Below, piece by piece: positions 1 to 8,583 of a DNA stretch of 22,675 bases. Position 1 is the stretch's first letter; each line of letters opens with the position of its first letter. Origin of the DNA: CAZVED01 sp964626205 (GTDB taxonomy: Bacteria > Patescibacteriota > Patescibacteriia > SG8-24); assembly GCA_964626205.1 (NCBI GenBank), contig CAZVED010000014.1:1-22675 (forward strand), read 5' to 3'. Below the pieces are notes generated by a model. That model ran no database searches. It was not told the origin of the DNA and worked only from the letters and a program-made list of their open reading frames with translations. A program made the translations under genes and the position numbers.

Positions 1-2
1 AT

Positions 3-2138
<2,136 letters not shown>

Positions 2139-2150
2139 CGGAAGAGGAAA

Positions 2151-2181
2151 CGGGTGCGGCTCCACGCCGCACCCGTTTTTT
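2151..2181 (+). terminator. Intrinsic terminator of nrdJ
   Basis: A perfect 10-bp stem (2151-2160 with 2166-2175, cgggtgcggc/gccgcacccg) with loop tccac is followed by six T (2176-2181). It starts 12 nt after the nrdJ stop. Confidence 0.93.
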
Positions 2182-2196
2182 GCTATACTCCAACAT
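2182..2196 (+). promoter_or_regulatory. Extended -10 promoter of the htrA operon, apparently leaderless
   Basis: TG-C-TATACT: TG at 2182-2183 just after the terminator T-run, -10 hexamer at 2184-2189. The start codon is at 2197, only 7 nt after the hexamer, so the transcript should begin at or next to the ATG. No good -35 is seen because that position falls in the terminator stem. No Shine-Dalgarno is present. Confidence 0.65.
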
Positions 2197-3534
2197 ATGT
2201 CTTTCCCGACAGACCCGAAGAACCTCTCCTCGAATCCGCCAGCGCCGAAAGCCGAGCCGAAGCCGTGGCCGCTCGGCAACACCATCGCGCTCGCGCTCTT
2301 CGCCGCCGCGCTTGCTGGCGCCGTGTTCGGGTTCGTCGCCGGGTTCGTGGCATCCGCCGGTCCGGTGCAGGAGCGCTTGCTTCGCGCTATGCCGTCGGAG
2401 CTTCGCACGTTCATCACTGGGGAAACAGATGCCGATCGTGCTGCCACGGCCGCAGCGCGCGCGCCGCAGGCTGCGAAGGACGATGAGCGCGCGACCATTG
2501 ATACAGTGGTCCGCGCCGCGCCCGGGGTAGTGTCGGTTATTGCGACGCGGGAAGCCATGCCACTTCGTACCGCCGCACCTTACGCACGCGACGAGGAATT
2601 CTTGCGACAATTTTTCGGGATGGATCAGTTACCAGAGGTTCCGGCAGAGAACGGCGAGCGGCAGCGCGTCGGATCCGGCACGGGGTTCTTCGTGAGCGAG
2701 GACGGCTACATCGTCACGAATCGGCACGTGGTCGCAGACGAGCAGGCAGAGTATGCCGTTATCATGGCGGACGGCAGTCGATACGACGTGGCAGTCCTTG
2801 CGCGTGACGAGGTCAACGATATCGCGGTGCTCAAGGCTGAGCCGGTCGAAGGTATTCCGTTCCCGGTCGTCCAGCTTGGGTCATCATCGGGCGTGAAAGT
2901 CGGGCAGACGGTCATCGCGATCGGCTACGCGCTCGGGCAGTTTGGTAACACCGTCTCACGCGGCATCGTCTCCGGTCTCCAGCGGTCCGTGGTCGCAGAC
3001 GACGGTTTCGGCGCGGGTGCGGATCTATTGGACCTCATTCAGACGGACGCGGCCATCAACCCTGGAAACTCCGGTGGGCCGTTGTTGGATCTCGACGGTC
3101 GCGCCATCGGCATGAATTCCGCCATCGTCGGCGGAGCGCAGAGCATTGGGTTCGCCATTCCTATCGACGACGTGCGTATCGTCGTGGAGTCCGTGCGCGA
3201 GACAGGTCGCATCCAGCGGCCGTTCCTCGGTATTCGGTACATCATGCTCAACGCCGAACTCGCCGCCGCCGAAGGGCTTACGGTATCCGCTGGCGCGCTC
3301 GTCGTCGCGGGCGTTGGTCGTGACGACGTCGCCGTGATGCCTGGCTCCGCTGCGGACAAGGCGGGCATTCAGGAAGGAGACATCGTTATCACGGTCGACG
3401 GGAAGAAGCTTACATCGGAGTATCCGCTCGCGGTCGCCATCCGGCGACATCGCGTCGGTGATACGGTTGTAGCGACCATTCTTCGTGACGGGGAGGAGAT
3501 GGAGGTACTCATTACTTTAGAAGAACGCTCATGA
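2197..3534 (+). CDS. htrA: HtrA/Deg-family trypsin-like serine protease with one PDZ domain
   Basis: Membrane-anchored quality-control protease acting outside the cytoplasmic membrane. It has 445 residues: a short Pro-rich cytoplasmic N-terminus, one membrane segment at about 28-52, an Ala-rich linker, a trypsin fold at about 100-330 and a single PDZ domain at about 340-440. The catalytic triad is visible: His177 in TNRHVV, Asp208 in NDIAVL, Ser292 in NPGNSGGP. The start is fixed by the -10 box 7 nt upstream; there is no Shine-Dalgarno. The stop overlaps the next start (ATGA at 3531-3534), so the two genes are translationally coupled. One PDZ makes it DegS/HtrA-like rather than DegP-like. The family is certain; substrates are unknown. 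Confidence 0.95.
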   Translation: MSFPTDPKNLSSNPPAPKAEPKPWPLGNTIALALFAAALAGAVFGFVAGFVASAGPVQERLLRAMPSELRTFITGETDADRAATAAARAPQAAKDDERATIDTVVRAAPGVVSVIATREAMPLRTAAPYARDEEFLRQFFGMDQLPEVPAENGERQRVGSGTGFFVSEDGYIVTNRHVVADEQAEYAVIMADGSRYDVAVLARDEVNDIAVLKAEPVEGIPFPVVQLGSSSGVKVGQTVIAIGYALGQFGNTVSRGIVSGLQRSVVADDGFGAGADLLDLIQTDAAINPGNSGGPLLDLDGRAIGMNSAIVGGAQSIGFAIPIDDVRIVVESVRETGRIQRPFLGIRYIMLNAELAAAEGLTVSAGALVVAGVGRDDVAVMPGSAADKAGIQEGDIVITVDGKKLTSEYPLAVAIRRHRVGDTVVATILRDGEEMEVLITLEERS

Positions 3535-4697
3535 AGCCACTGCGCGTCACGGTTATCACGTTGTGCGTCCTCACGCTGGTCGCTGTTGCGACGTTTGCGG
3601 CACGCGGGCCTTTGCGCCGCGCGGCCTTTGCGCCGACGGCGAGTGTCGTTCCGTCAGGAGTCGTTATGACGCCAGAAGATGGTGTTCTGCCGAGCGAACC
3701 GTCCGCACCACGCCCGGCAATCGAGGTCATTGCGGAAGGATTGGATATCCCGTGGGAGATCGTTTTTTTGCCGGACGGGAGCATGCTCGTTACTGAGCGG
3801 TCTGGCACGTTGGTGCATATCGGCGAAGATCGGAAGGTCATTCCGGTGCCGGGTGTGCGACATGTGGGTGAAGGAGGATTGTTGGGTATGGCGTTGCATC
3901 CGGAGTTCGCTCAGAACGATTTGTTGTACCTCTATCTGACGAGCAATGATTCCGGACGTTTGGAGAATCGCGTGGAGCGGTATGTCTATCGCGACGGTGC
4001 GCTGAGCGAGCGTGAGGTCATCGTGTCCGGCATTCCCGGAGCGCAGTATCACGACGGTGGGCGTATCGCGTTCGGTCCGGACGGAATGCTCTATGTGACG
4101 ACAGGGGATGCAGGGACCACGGCTTCCGCACAGAACGTACAGAGCCTTGCCGGGAAAATCCTGCGATTCGCCCCAGAGGGCGGTATCCCTGAAGGGAATC
4201 CGTTTGGAAACGCAGTCTGGTCGTACGGACATCGCAATCCGCAAGGCATCGCATGGGATGCCGACGGTCGCTTGTGGTCTACGGAGCATGGACGGAGCGG
4301 TGTGCAGTCCGGCTACGACGAATTGAACCGTATCGAACCGGGGAAAAATTACGGATGGCCGACCATTCAAGGTGACGCCGCGCATGAAGGTATGGAGCGA
4401 CCAGTACTGCACTCCGGCTCTTCCGAGACATGGGCGCCGGCAAGCGCGGCGTATCTGGACGGCGTGATCTGGTTCGGTGGCCTGCGCGGAGAGTCGTTGT
4501 ATGCCGCGCGGCTCGGTGAGGACGGACAAAGCGCGGAGCTTGTCGCGTATCTTCGTGGCACCTATGGACGCATCCGGACGGTCGTGGTCGGCCCAGACGA
4601 TATGCTCTACCTCACGACGTCCAACCGTGATGGACGCGGTGGTCGCATGGAGGGCGACGACCGTATCATCCGTGTAGACCCGTTCGCGCTGCGTTGA
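3531..4697 (+). CDS. PQQ-dependent sugar dehydrogenase (glucose/sorbosone dehydrogenase-type beta-propeller), exported
   Basis: Six-bladed propeller of the soluble PQQ glucose dehydrogenase / aldose sugar dehydrogenase family, oxidising sugars outside the membrane. It has 388 residues with an N-terminal hydrophobic signal/anchor (about 5-24) and a Pro/Ser-rich spacer, then the propeller from about 65. Family marks: GLDIPWEIVFLPDG, QYHDGGRIAFGPDG with the likely catalytic His174, GHRNPQG (233-239) and the NYGWP motif. It begins inside the htrA stop codon with no separate promoter seen, so it is co-transcribed with the protease. No PQQ biosynthesis genes are in the window; if the genome lacks them, the cofactor must come from neighbours or the protein uses another role. 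The family is sure, the substrate is not. Confidence 0.9.
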   Translation: MKPLRVTVITLCVLTLVAVATFAARGPLRRAAFAPTASVVPSGVVMTPEDGVLPSEPSAPRPAIEVIAEGLDIPWEIVFLPDGSMLVTERSGTLVHIGEDRKVIPVPGVRHVGEGGLLGMALHPEFAQNDLLYLYLTSNDSGRLENRVERYVYRDGALSEREVIVSGIPGAQYHDGGRIAFGPDGMLYVTTGDAGTTASAQNVQSLAGKILRFAPEGGIPEGNPFGNAVWSYGHRNPQGIAWDADGRLWSTEHGRSGVQSGYDELNRIEPGKNYGWPTIQGDAAHEGMERPVLHSGSSETWAPASAAYLDGVIWFGGLRGESLYAARLGEDGQSAELVAYLRGTYGRIRTVVVGPDDMLYLTTSNRDGRGGRMEGDDRIIRVDPFALR

Positions 4698-4703
4698 CGA
4701 GGC

Positions 4704-4732
4704 TTGCTCGTGGCAGGGCCGTGTCGTATACT
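4704..4732 (+). promoter_or_regulatory. Promoter of the small charged protein gene
   Basis: TTGCTC (4704-4709), 17-nt spacer, TATACT (4727-4732). The predicted start is near 4739, immediately before a 6-bp hairpin (4739-4744 with 4750-4755) in the 5' leader. Confidence 0.7.
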
Positions 4733-4775
4733 GGGCGGCGGGCGGATTTCGCCCGGTACGCAGGGGAGGCCATGC

Positions 4776-5111
4776 ATGGCTGACACGAAAGACAAGGAGC
4801 CGGATCTCGGCGAACATACGGTGCATGTCACCGTGACTCCGAAGGAAGGCGAGACGAGGACGCAAGATCGACAGAACAAGGAGGATGCGGCCAAAATCAA
4901 GGATCGCGTCAAAGAGCAGGTGAAGGACGAGATTGCCAAGCGGAAAGGCCAAGGCAACCGCAAGCAACTCGATGTCGTGGACGACGTTGCCGACAAGGTG
5001 AAGAAGGGCGTGCCGTCACGGACAGTGAAGGACGTCGACATCAAGGTCGATGGGAAGACCGAGGATGGCGACGACGTATCGCGCCGCCGCAAAGTCGCTC
5101 CCAAGGAGTAG
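4776..5111 (+). CDS. Small highly charged protein of unknown function
   Basis: I do not recognise a family. It has 111 residues, begins MADTKDKEPDL, is very rich in Lys, Asp and Glu, has no hydrophobic segment and no Cys, and has a central Lys/Glu stretch (about 35-60) that could be helical. The start is chosen by a good Shine-Dalgarno AGGGGAGG (4762-4769) six bases before ATG 4776; a longer frame to 4704 would run through the promoter, and ATG 4772 is out of frame. It has its own promoter and its own terminator, so it is monocistronic. The composition suggests a soluble, partly disordered cytoplasmic protein, possibly nucleic-acid or stress related, but nothing specific supports that. Confidence 0.75.
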   Translation: MADTKDKEPDLGEHTVHVTVTPKEGETRTQDRQNKEDAAKIKDRVKEQVKDEIAKRKGQGNRKQLDVVDDVADKVKKGVPSRTVKDVDIKVDGKTEDGDDVSRRRKVAPKE

Positions 5112-5120
5112 TCCATCGTG

Positions 5121-5150
5121 CCGATGCCCCGATAAGGGCGTCGGTTTTTT
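5121..5150 (+). terminator. Intrinsic terminator of the small charged protein gene
   Basis: A 9-bp stem with one wobble (5121-5129 ccgatgccc with 5136-5144 gggcgtcgg) and a 6-nt loop is followed by six T (5145-5150). Confidence 0.92.
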
Positions 5151-5162
5151 GTTCCCGCGCGC

Positions 5163-5191
5163 TTGACCGTGCGTCGCGGGCCGGGTAGCAT
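5163..5191 (+). promoter_or_regulatory. Promoter of the Met-rich leader and DUF62-like gene
   Basis: TTGACC (5163-5168), exactly 17 nt, TAGCAT (5186-5191). The leader ATG is at 5200, 8 nt after the -10, so the leader ORF would be translated from a leaderless or nearly leaderless mRNA. It lies 12 nt after the preceding terminator. Confidence 0.75.
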
Positions 5192-5199
5192 ACTTCCGT

Positions 5200-5277
5200 A
5201 TGCGCGACACCTTCGCCGTCATGATGATGTCGATGATGATGGCTGGCCGACTTGGGCCGGTTCGTTCGCGCGCGTGA
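5200..5277 (+). CDS. Methionine-rich leader peptide (25 aa), putative attenuator ORF
   Basis: A short ORF starting at ATG 5200 and stopping at TGA 5275-5277. It encodes MRDTFAV, then MMMSMMM (codons 5221-5241), then AGRLGPVRSRA. Six of seven consecutive codons are AUG. It is placed between a clear promoter and a clear intrinsic terminator, upstream of a gene related to SAM hydrolases. Right after the Met run come the competing hairpins described in the next entry. This is the arrangement of trp/his/leu leader peptides, but with methionine. The product itself would be non-functional. The alternative is that the ATG run is a chance low-complexity stretch; position and hairpins argue against that. 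Confidence 0.62.
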   Translation: MRDTFAVMMMSMMMAGRLGPVRSRA

Positions 5278-5326
5278 AACATTCATTCACGCGACGAAGA
5301 CCGGCCTCAGCGAAGGCCGGTCTTTT
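5243..5326 (+). promoter_or_regulatory. Transcription attenuator with mutually exclusive hairpins
   Basis: Segments: 1 = 5243-5248 (ctggcc), 2 = 5255-5262 (ggccggtt), 3 = 5299-5306 (gaccggcc), 4 = 5315-5322 (ggccggtc). Hairpin 1:2 has 6 bp with a 6-nt loop, 2:3 has 7 bp plus a wobble (antiterminator), and 3:4 has 8 bp and is followed by TTTT (5323-5326), giving the terminator. A further 8-bp hairpin (5271-5278 with 5286-5293) spans the leader stop codon and fits inside the 2:3 loop. A ribosome stalled on the last Met codons would cover segment 1 and favour 2:3, giving read-through; a ribosome at the stop would cover segment 2 and favour 3:4, giving termination. Pairings are seen; the mechanism is inferred. 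Confidence 0.62.
5299..5326 (+). terminator. Intrinsic terminator inside the leader (attenuator terminator)
   Basis: A perfect 8-bp stem gaccggcc/ggccggtc (5299-5306 with 5315-5322) with loop tcagcgaa and four T. Extra A-T pairs (5297-5298 with 5323-5324) can extend it. It lies 22 nt before the downstream start codon at 5348, so it cannot serve that gene as its own 3' end. Confidence 0.82.
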
Positions 5327-5347
5327 CGTCGCATTGACCAGCACCCT

Positions 5348-6145
5348 ATGTTCGTCACTATCATTAACGATTGCCGCGACGCGAACGCGTTCGGCCGTCA
5401 GGCAACGCGCGCGGCAGCACTGCTCTCCGCACCGGTCGTCACTGTCGGCGTGAGCAATGACCTCGAAGCTGCCGGTAATCTTGTCGACGCGATTGACGCC
5501 GCCTGCGACCGTACCGGCGTCATCATCGTGAACGTCGCGCCGCGCAACGGCGTCGGAAAGAGGTGGCCGAACGGAACGCCGTTCGGGTGGTTCCGCGTGG
5601 GGAACGTCACCGTCCTCGCATCCGTCGATGGCCTTACGCTGTCGCTCGCAAAGAAGGCTGGTCTGCTTGCGGACGGCGTGCAGGTGTTCGACATCCCGAC
5701 CGTCATGGATACGGCCGTCACGGAGAATCTCGTGGACCGCGTGATTGCGGACCGCGTCGTCGGCACGCAGTTCCGCAGTTTCGAATTCCTGCCGCGCGCG
5801 GCAGCATGGCTTGTCGAAGGGCGCGCACTGCCGACGGAGCTGCTTGCTGAGGCAGACATCCCCGATGCGTCTGCAGACGTCTGGTGCGTCGATAACTTTG
5901 GTAACTGCAAGACGACGCTGCTCGTCGGAGAAGATGCCTCAGGTACACGGTTCGCTGACTTGCCGCGGTACGAACATCTCAAGGACGTTCCAGACGGGGA
6001 GATGGCGCTCATCGCAGGGAGCTCAGGGCTTGCCGATCAGCGATTCCTTGAAGCGGTCATTCAAGGCGGGAATGCCGCCATCGCGCTCGGTATCGAAGGT
6101 CATGACAGCCTCGGAGACGCTACTGCGCGCACCGTGGCAGCCTGA
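5348..6145 (+). CDS. Divergent DUF62 / SAM hydroxide adenosyltransferase-like protein
   Basis: 265 residues, no membrane segment. The C-terminal part has the DUF62 beta-barrel signature: VDNFGN (181-186; family IDxFGN) and ALIAGSSG (220-227), then QGGNAAIALGIEGHDSL. The N-terminal domain is divergent: APRNGVGKRW (64-73) aligns with the family DPGVGxxR motif but appears to lack the Asp, and FRSFEFLP (142-149) replaces the HGRDxFAP motif, so the Asp and His of the known Asp/Arg/His triad seem absent. Canonical members hydrolyse SAM to adenosine and methionine. ATG 5348 is chosen because the frame upstream runs through the attenuator; no Shine-Dalgarno is visible. The gene is led by a Met-rich attenuator. 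The superfamily link is moderate; enzymatic activity is uncertain. Confidence 0.6.
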   Translation: MFVTIINDCRDANAFGRQATRAAALLSAPVVTVGVSNDLEAAGNLVDAIDAACDRTGVIIVNVAPRNGVGKRWPNGTPFGWFRVGNVTVLASVDGLTLSLAKKAGLLADGVQVFDIPTVMDTAVTENLVDRVIADRVVGTQFRSFEFLPRAAAWLVEGRALPTELLAEADIPDASADVWCVDNFGNCKTTLLVGEDASGTRFADLPRYEHLKDVPDGEMALIAGSSGLADQRFLEAVIQGGNAAIALGIEGHDSLGDATARTVAA

Positions 6146-6163
6146 CGCCTGTCATGGTAGACT
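6134..6163 (+). promoter_or_regulatory. Promoter of the VKOR-ccdA-thioredoxin-uppP operon, apparently leaderless
   Basis: Extended -10 TGG-TAGACT: TG at 6155-6156, hexamer 6158-6163. A weak -35 GTGGCA (6134-6139) stands 18 nt upstream, inside the 3' end of the preceding gene. The start codon at 6170 is 6 nt after the -10, as at 2184-2197. Confidence 0.6.
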
Positions 6164-6169
6164 CACCCT

Positions 6170-6700
6170 ATGTTCGGCATGATTTCCAAAGACGAGCGTC
6201 GATATGACTCCCTCCGCACGGCGGCGGGCGTACTTGCCGTGCTTGGCGCGGGCATCATGGGATACCTGCTCCGTCTGCACTACGCTGGTGGGAGCGGGTT
6301 GTGCGACTTCGGTCAGGGGTTCTCCTGCTCGGCAGTGAATCAGAGCGTCTACGCGTCGCTGCTCGGCGTACCGCTGTCCGCGCTCGGTCTCATGTATTTT
6401 CTTACTGTCGCGTTCCTGATGTTCTTCCGGCGCGTGAAGGGTGTATTCGTCTGGGCGCTGTTGTTCAGCGTTTTCTCCCTCGTATTCGGCGTGTACCTTT
6501 CCGCAATCGAACATTTCGTCTTGGAGAGCGTCTGTTTGTACTGCGAGCTGACCAAAGTGCTCATGATCGGCATCATCGGTATTTCGGTCGTCGGCTCGCG
6601 CGATGGGAGCGAAGACGTGCCACTCGAGTGGATCGCTTGGGTTGTCGTGCTAGGGTTCGTCTTTAGCTATGTAGCCTGGATGCTCCAACGAGTTCCGTAA
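6170..6700 (+). CDS. Vitamin K epoxide reductase (VKOR) family protein
   Basis: Integral membrane protein that re-oxidises thiol-disulfide carriers by passing electrons to quinone, driving disulfide formation outside the membrane. It has 176 residues with about five hydrophobic helices (about 17-36, 62-85, 91-112, 126-142, 154-171). Key residues: loop cysteines Cys45 and Cys53, the SLLGVP motif with the conserved Ser (63-68), and the active-site pair C122-L-Y-C125. It has no fused thioredoxin domain, so it needs a separate partner. It is the first gene of a four-gene operon with one base before ccdA. No Shine-Dalgarno; translation is probably leaderless from the upstream -10. The call is firm. 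Confidence 0.93.
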   Translation: MFGMISKDERRYDSLRTAAGVLAVLGAGIMGYLLRLHYAGGSGLCDFGQGFSCSAVNQSVYASLLGVPLSALGLMYFLTVAFLMFFRRVKGVFVWALLFSVFSLVFGVYLSAIEHFVLESVCLYCELTKVLMIGIIGISVVGSRDGSEDVPLEWIAWVVVLGFVFSYVAWMLQRVP

Positions 6701-6701
6701 T

Positions 6702-7412
6702 ATGGCGTTATTTTTCCTCGCGATGACGGCAGGGTTCCTCACGATCCTTGCACCATGCATTCTTCCCATCCTGCCGTTTTTGCTTGGGACAAGCGGCGGA
6801 CGTTCCAAATGGCGCCCAGTCATGATTATCGTCGGTTTCGTTGGAAGTTTCAGTATCATCGGCGCAGCCTTCGCCACGGCAGGAACCTTCCTCGGTATCG
6901 ATAACGCCACGCTCCGCTACGTCGCGGTCGCACTATTGTTCTTGTTTGGTACGGTGCTGGTGTTCGAGCCGGTGTATGAACGTCTCATGGCGGCCATCCA
7001 GCCAGCGCTTGCCCGACTCGGTCAGGGCGTCTCTGGCACTTCCGCCACGAGGAAAGATGCGTTTTCCGGTCTCGCGGTCGGCGTTTCGCTTGGTCTCATC
7101 TGGTCGCCGTGCGCAGGTCCTATCCTTGGCGCGATCCTGACGCTGGCGGTCCAGTCCCGCGATTTCATTACGACGCTGCTCCTCATGTTCGCGTATGCGG
7201 TCGGCGCAGGCATCCCGATGCTCGCCATTGCCTATGGCAGCCACGTGGCGCAAGCGCGCATTCAGGGACTCGGTAAGTACCAGCGCACGCTCAATATCGT
7301 CTTCGGTCTGCTCATCATCGGTGCAGCGATTCTCATCCTCACCGGGTACGATCTCGTCATTCAGTCGTATCTCGTGCAGTTCTACCCCGAATCATTCACC
7401 TCACGGCTCTAG
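6702..7412 (+). CDS. ccdA: CcdA/DsbD-type transmembrane thiol-disulfide carrier
   Basis: Membrane protein passing reducing equivalents from cytoplasmic thioredoxin to thioredoxin-fold proteins outside. It has 236 residues and about six helices. The two diagnostic half-sites are visible: LAPCILPILP with Cys19, and WSPCAGPILG with Cys137; these form the moving redox pair and mark the internal pseudo-symmetry. It starts one base after the VKOR stop and ends three bases before the thioredoxin-like gene, so the three are co-expressed. With the next gene it makes up the two halves of mycobacterial-type DipZ, here encoded separately. Confidence 0.93.
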   Translation: MALFFLAMTAGFLTILAPCILPILPFLLGTSGGRSKWRPVMIIVGFVGSFSIIGAAFATAGTFLGIDNATLRYVAVALLFLFGTVLVFEPVYERLMAAIQPALARLGQGVSGTSATRKDAFSGLAVGVSLGLIWSPCAGPILGAILTLAVQSRDFITTLLLMFAYAVGAGIPMLAIAYGSHVAQARIQGLGKYQRTLNIVFGLLIIGAAILILTGYDLVIQSYLVQFYPESFTSRL

Positions 7413-7415
7413 CGC

Positions 7416-8582
7416 ATGTCGGACACTTTCGCCCAACGCCATCCGGTCGTTGTCGGTGCTTTCGCAGCAGGTATCGTGCTGCTGTGTATGGCGTATGTCG
7501 TGCAGCAACGCGCTGGCGACGTGCTTGTGGACCAGGAGCCTGGAAGTGGATTCACGCTTGGTGAGCCTGTCACAATGGGTGAGATGGTCGCCCCGCCCCC
7601 GGTCGGAGCGCCGAGCAAACTCCCGATTTTGTCCGAAGGCATGCCGGAGTTCGCTGGTATCGCGGAGTGGATGAACGGTCCGGTACTTGCGCAGGCAGAC
7701 TTGCGCGGCAAGGTCGTGCTCATCGATTTCTGGACGTACTCCTGCATCAACTGCATCCGCACGCTCCCGTACATCACCGCATGGGACGCGAAGTATCGTG
7801 ATGCCGGTCTCGTCATCGTGGGCGTCCATACGCCGGAGTTCGCGTTCGAGAAGGACGCGGACAACGTGCGTGACGCGATCGCGCGTCACGGCATCGCATA
7901 TCCGGTCGCGCTCGATAACGACTACCGTACGTGGCGCAATTACAACAACCGTTATTGGCCAGCGAAATATCTCTTCGATGTGCAGGGGCGCTTGCGATAC
8001 GCGCACTTCGGCGAAGGCGACTACGAGGTCACCGAGCGGAACATCCAGGACCTGTTGCGCGAAGCCGGAATCGGCATGGCGGGCGTCGGTACAGTCGATA
8101 TCGTTCCTGAGCGCGCGGTTCCTGGCGTACGTACGCCTGAGACGTATCTTGGATATGAGCGCGCCGATTCTTTCGCGAGCCCAGAGCGCGTTGCTCGCGA
8201 TACCGTGCAGGCATACTCGTTGCCGCCGAAGGTCGCTTTGAACGATTTCGCCTTGTCCGGCGACTGGCATGTGGAAGGTGAGCGCGTGCTGCATGCCGGA
8301 AGTGACGGCGAGCTGGCGTTGCGTTACCGTGCGAGCGGGGCGTTCCTTGTCATGGGGGTGGAAGACGGCGCGGTCGAGGCCGAAGTCACGCTGGATGGCA
8401 AGCCGGTCCCTGCCGAGTTCCGTGGTGAGGATGTCGTCGAACGCGACGGTAGGACGTATCTCCGCATCGGGGAGCACCGGCTCTACCGCATCATCGACGC
8501 GCGCGGCACTGTCGGCGAGCACGAGCTTCGCATCCGTTACTTGGCGCCCGGTGTTTCCGCTTACGCTTTCACCTTCGGGTAG
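7416..8582 (+). CDS. DipZ-like membrane-anchored thioredoxin with C-terminal beta domain
   Basis: 388 residues. One N-terminal membrane anchor (about 10-29), a linker, a TlpA/redoxin thioredoxin fold (about 85-230) with active site WTYSCINC (Cys110, Cys113), and a C-terminal beta-rich domain (about 240-388) like the carbohydrate-binding-like domain that follows the thioredoxin domain in DipZ. The WTYSCINCIRTLPY motif is characteristic of DipZ relatives. It should receive electrons from the adjacent CcdA and reduce exported substrates, or pair with VKOR as an oxidant; the sequence alone does not decide. It starts 3 nt after the ccdA stop and is followed by uppP after one base. The fold is certain; direction of electron flow is inferred. 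Confidence 0.9.
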   Translation: MSDTFAQRHPVVVGAFAAGIVLLCMAYVVQQRAGDVLVDQEPGSGFTLGEPVTMGEMVAPPPVGAPSKLPILSEGMPEFAGIAEWMNGPVLAQADLRGKVVLIDFWTYSCINCIRTLPYITAWDAKYRDAGLVIVGVHTPEFAFEKDADNVRDAIARHGIAYPVALDNDYRTWRNYNNRYWPAKYLFDVQGRLRYAHFGEGDYEVTERNIQDLLREAGIGMAGVGTVDIVPERAVPGVRTPETYLGYERADSFASPERVARDTVQAYSLPPKVALNDFALSGDWHVEGERVLHAGSDGELALRYRASGAFLVMGVEDGAVEAEVTLDGKPVPAEFRGEDVVERDGRTYLRIGEHRLYRIIDARGTVGEHELRIRYLAPGVSAYAFTFG

Positions 8583-8583
8583 C

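Noticed and set aside
3654..4967. 437-aa open frame on the minus strand
   Set aside because: Antisense to the PQQ dehydrogenase and the charged protein; low-complexity, no domain, no ribosome site.
5252..5347. Upstream extension of the DUF62-like protein by 32 codons
   Set aside because: It would start at TTG inside the leader ORF and be translated through the terminator hairpin; the extra residues do not resemble the family.
5334..5364. TTGACC ... TATCAT as a second promoter after the attenuator
   Set aside because: The spacer is 19 nt and the box would lie inside the coding region after ATG 5348; no in-frame start fits behind it.
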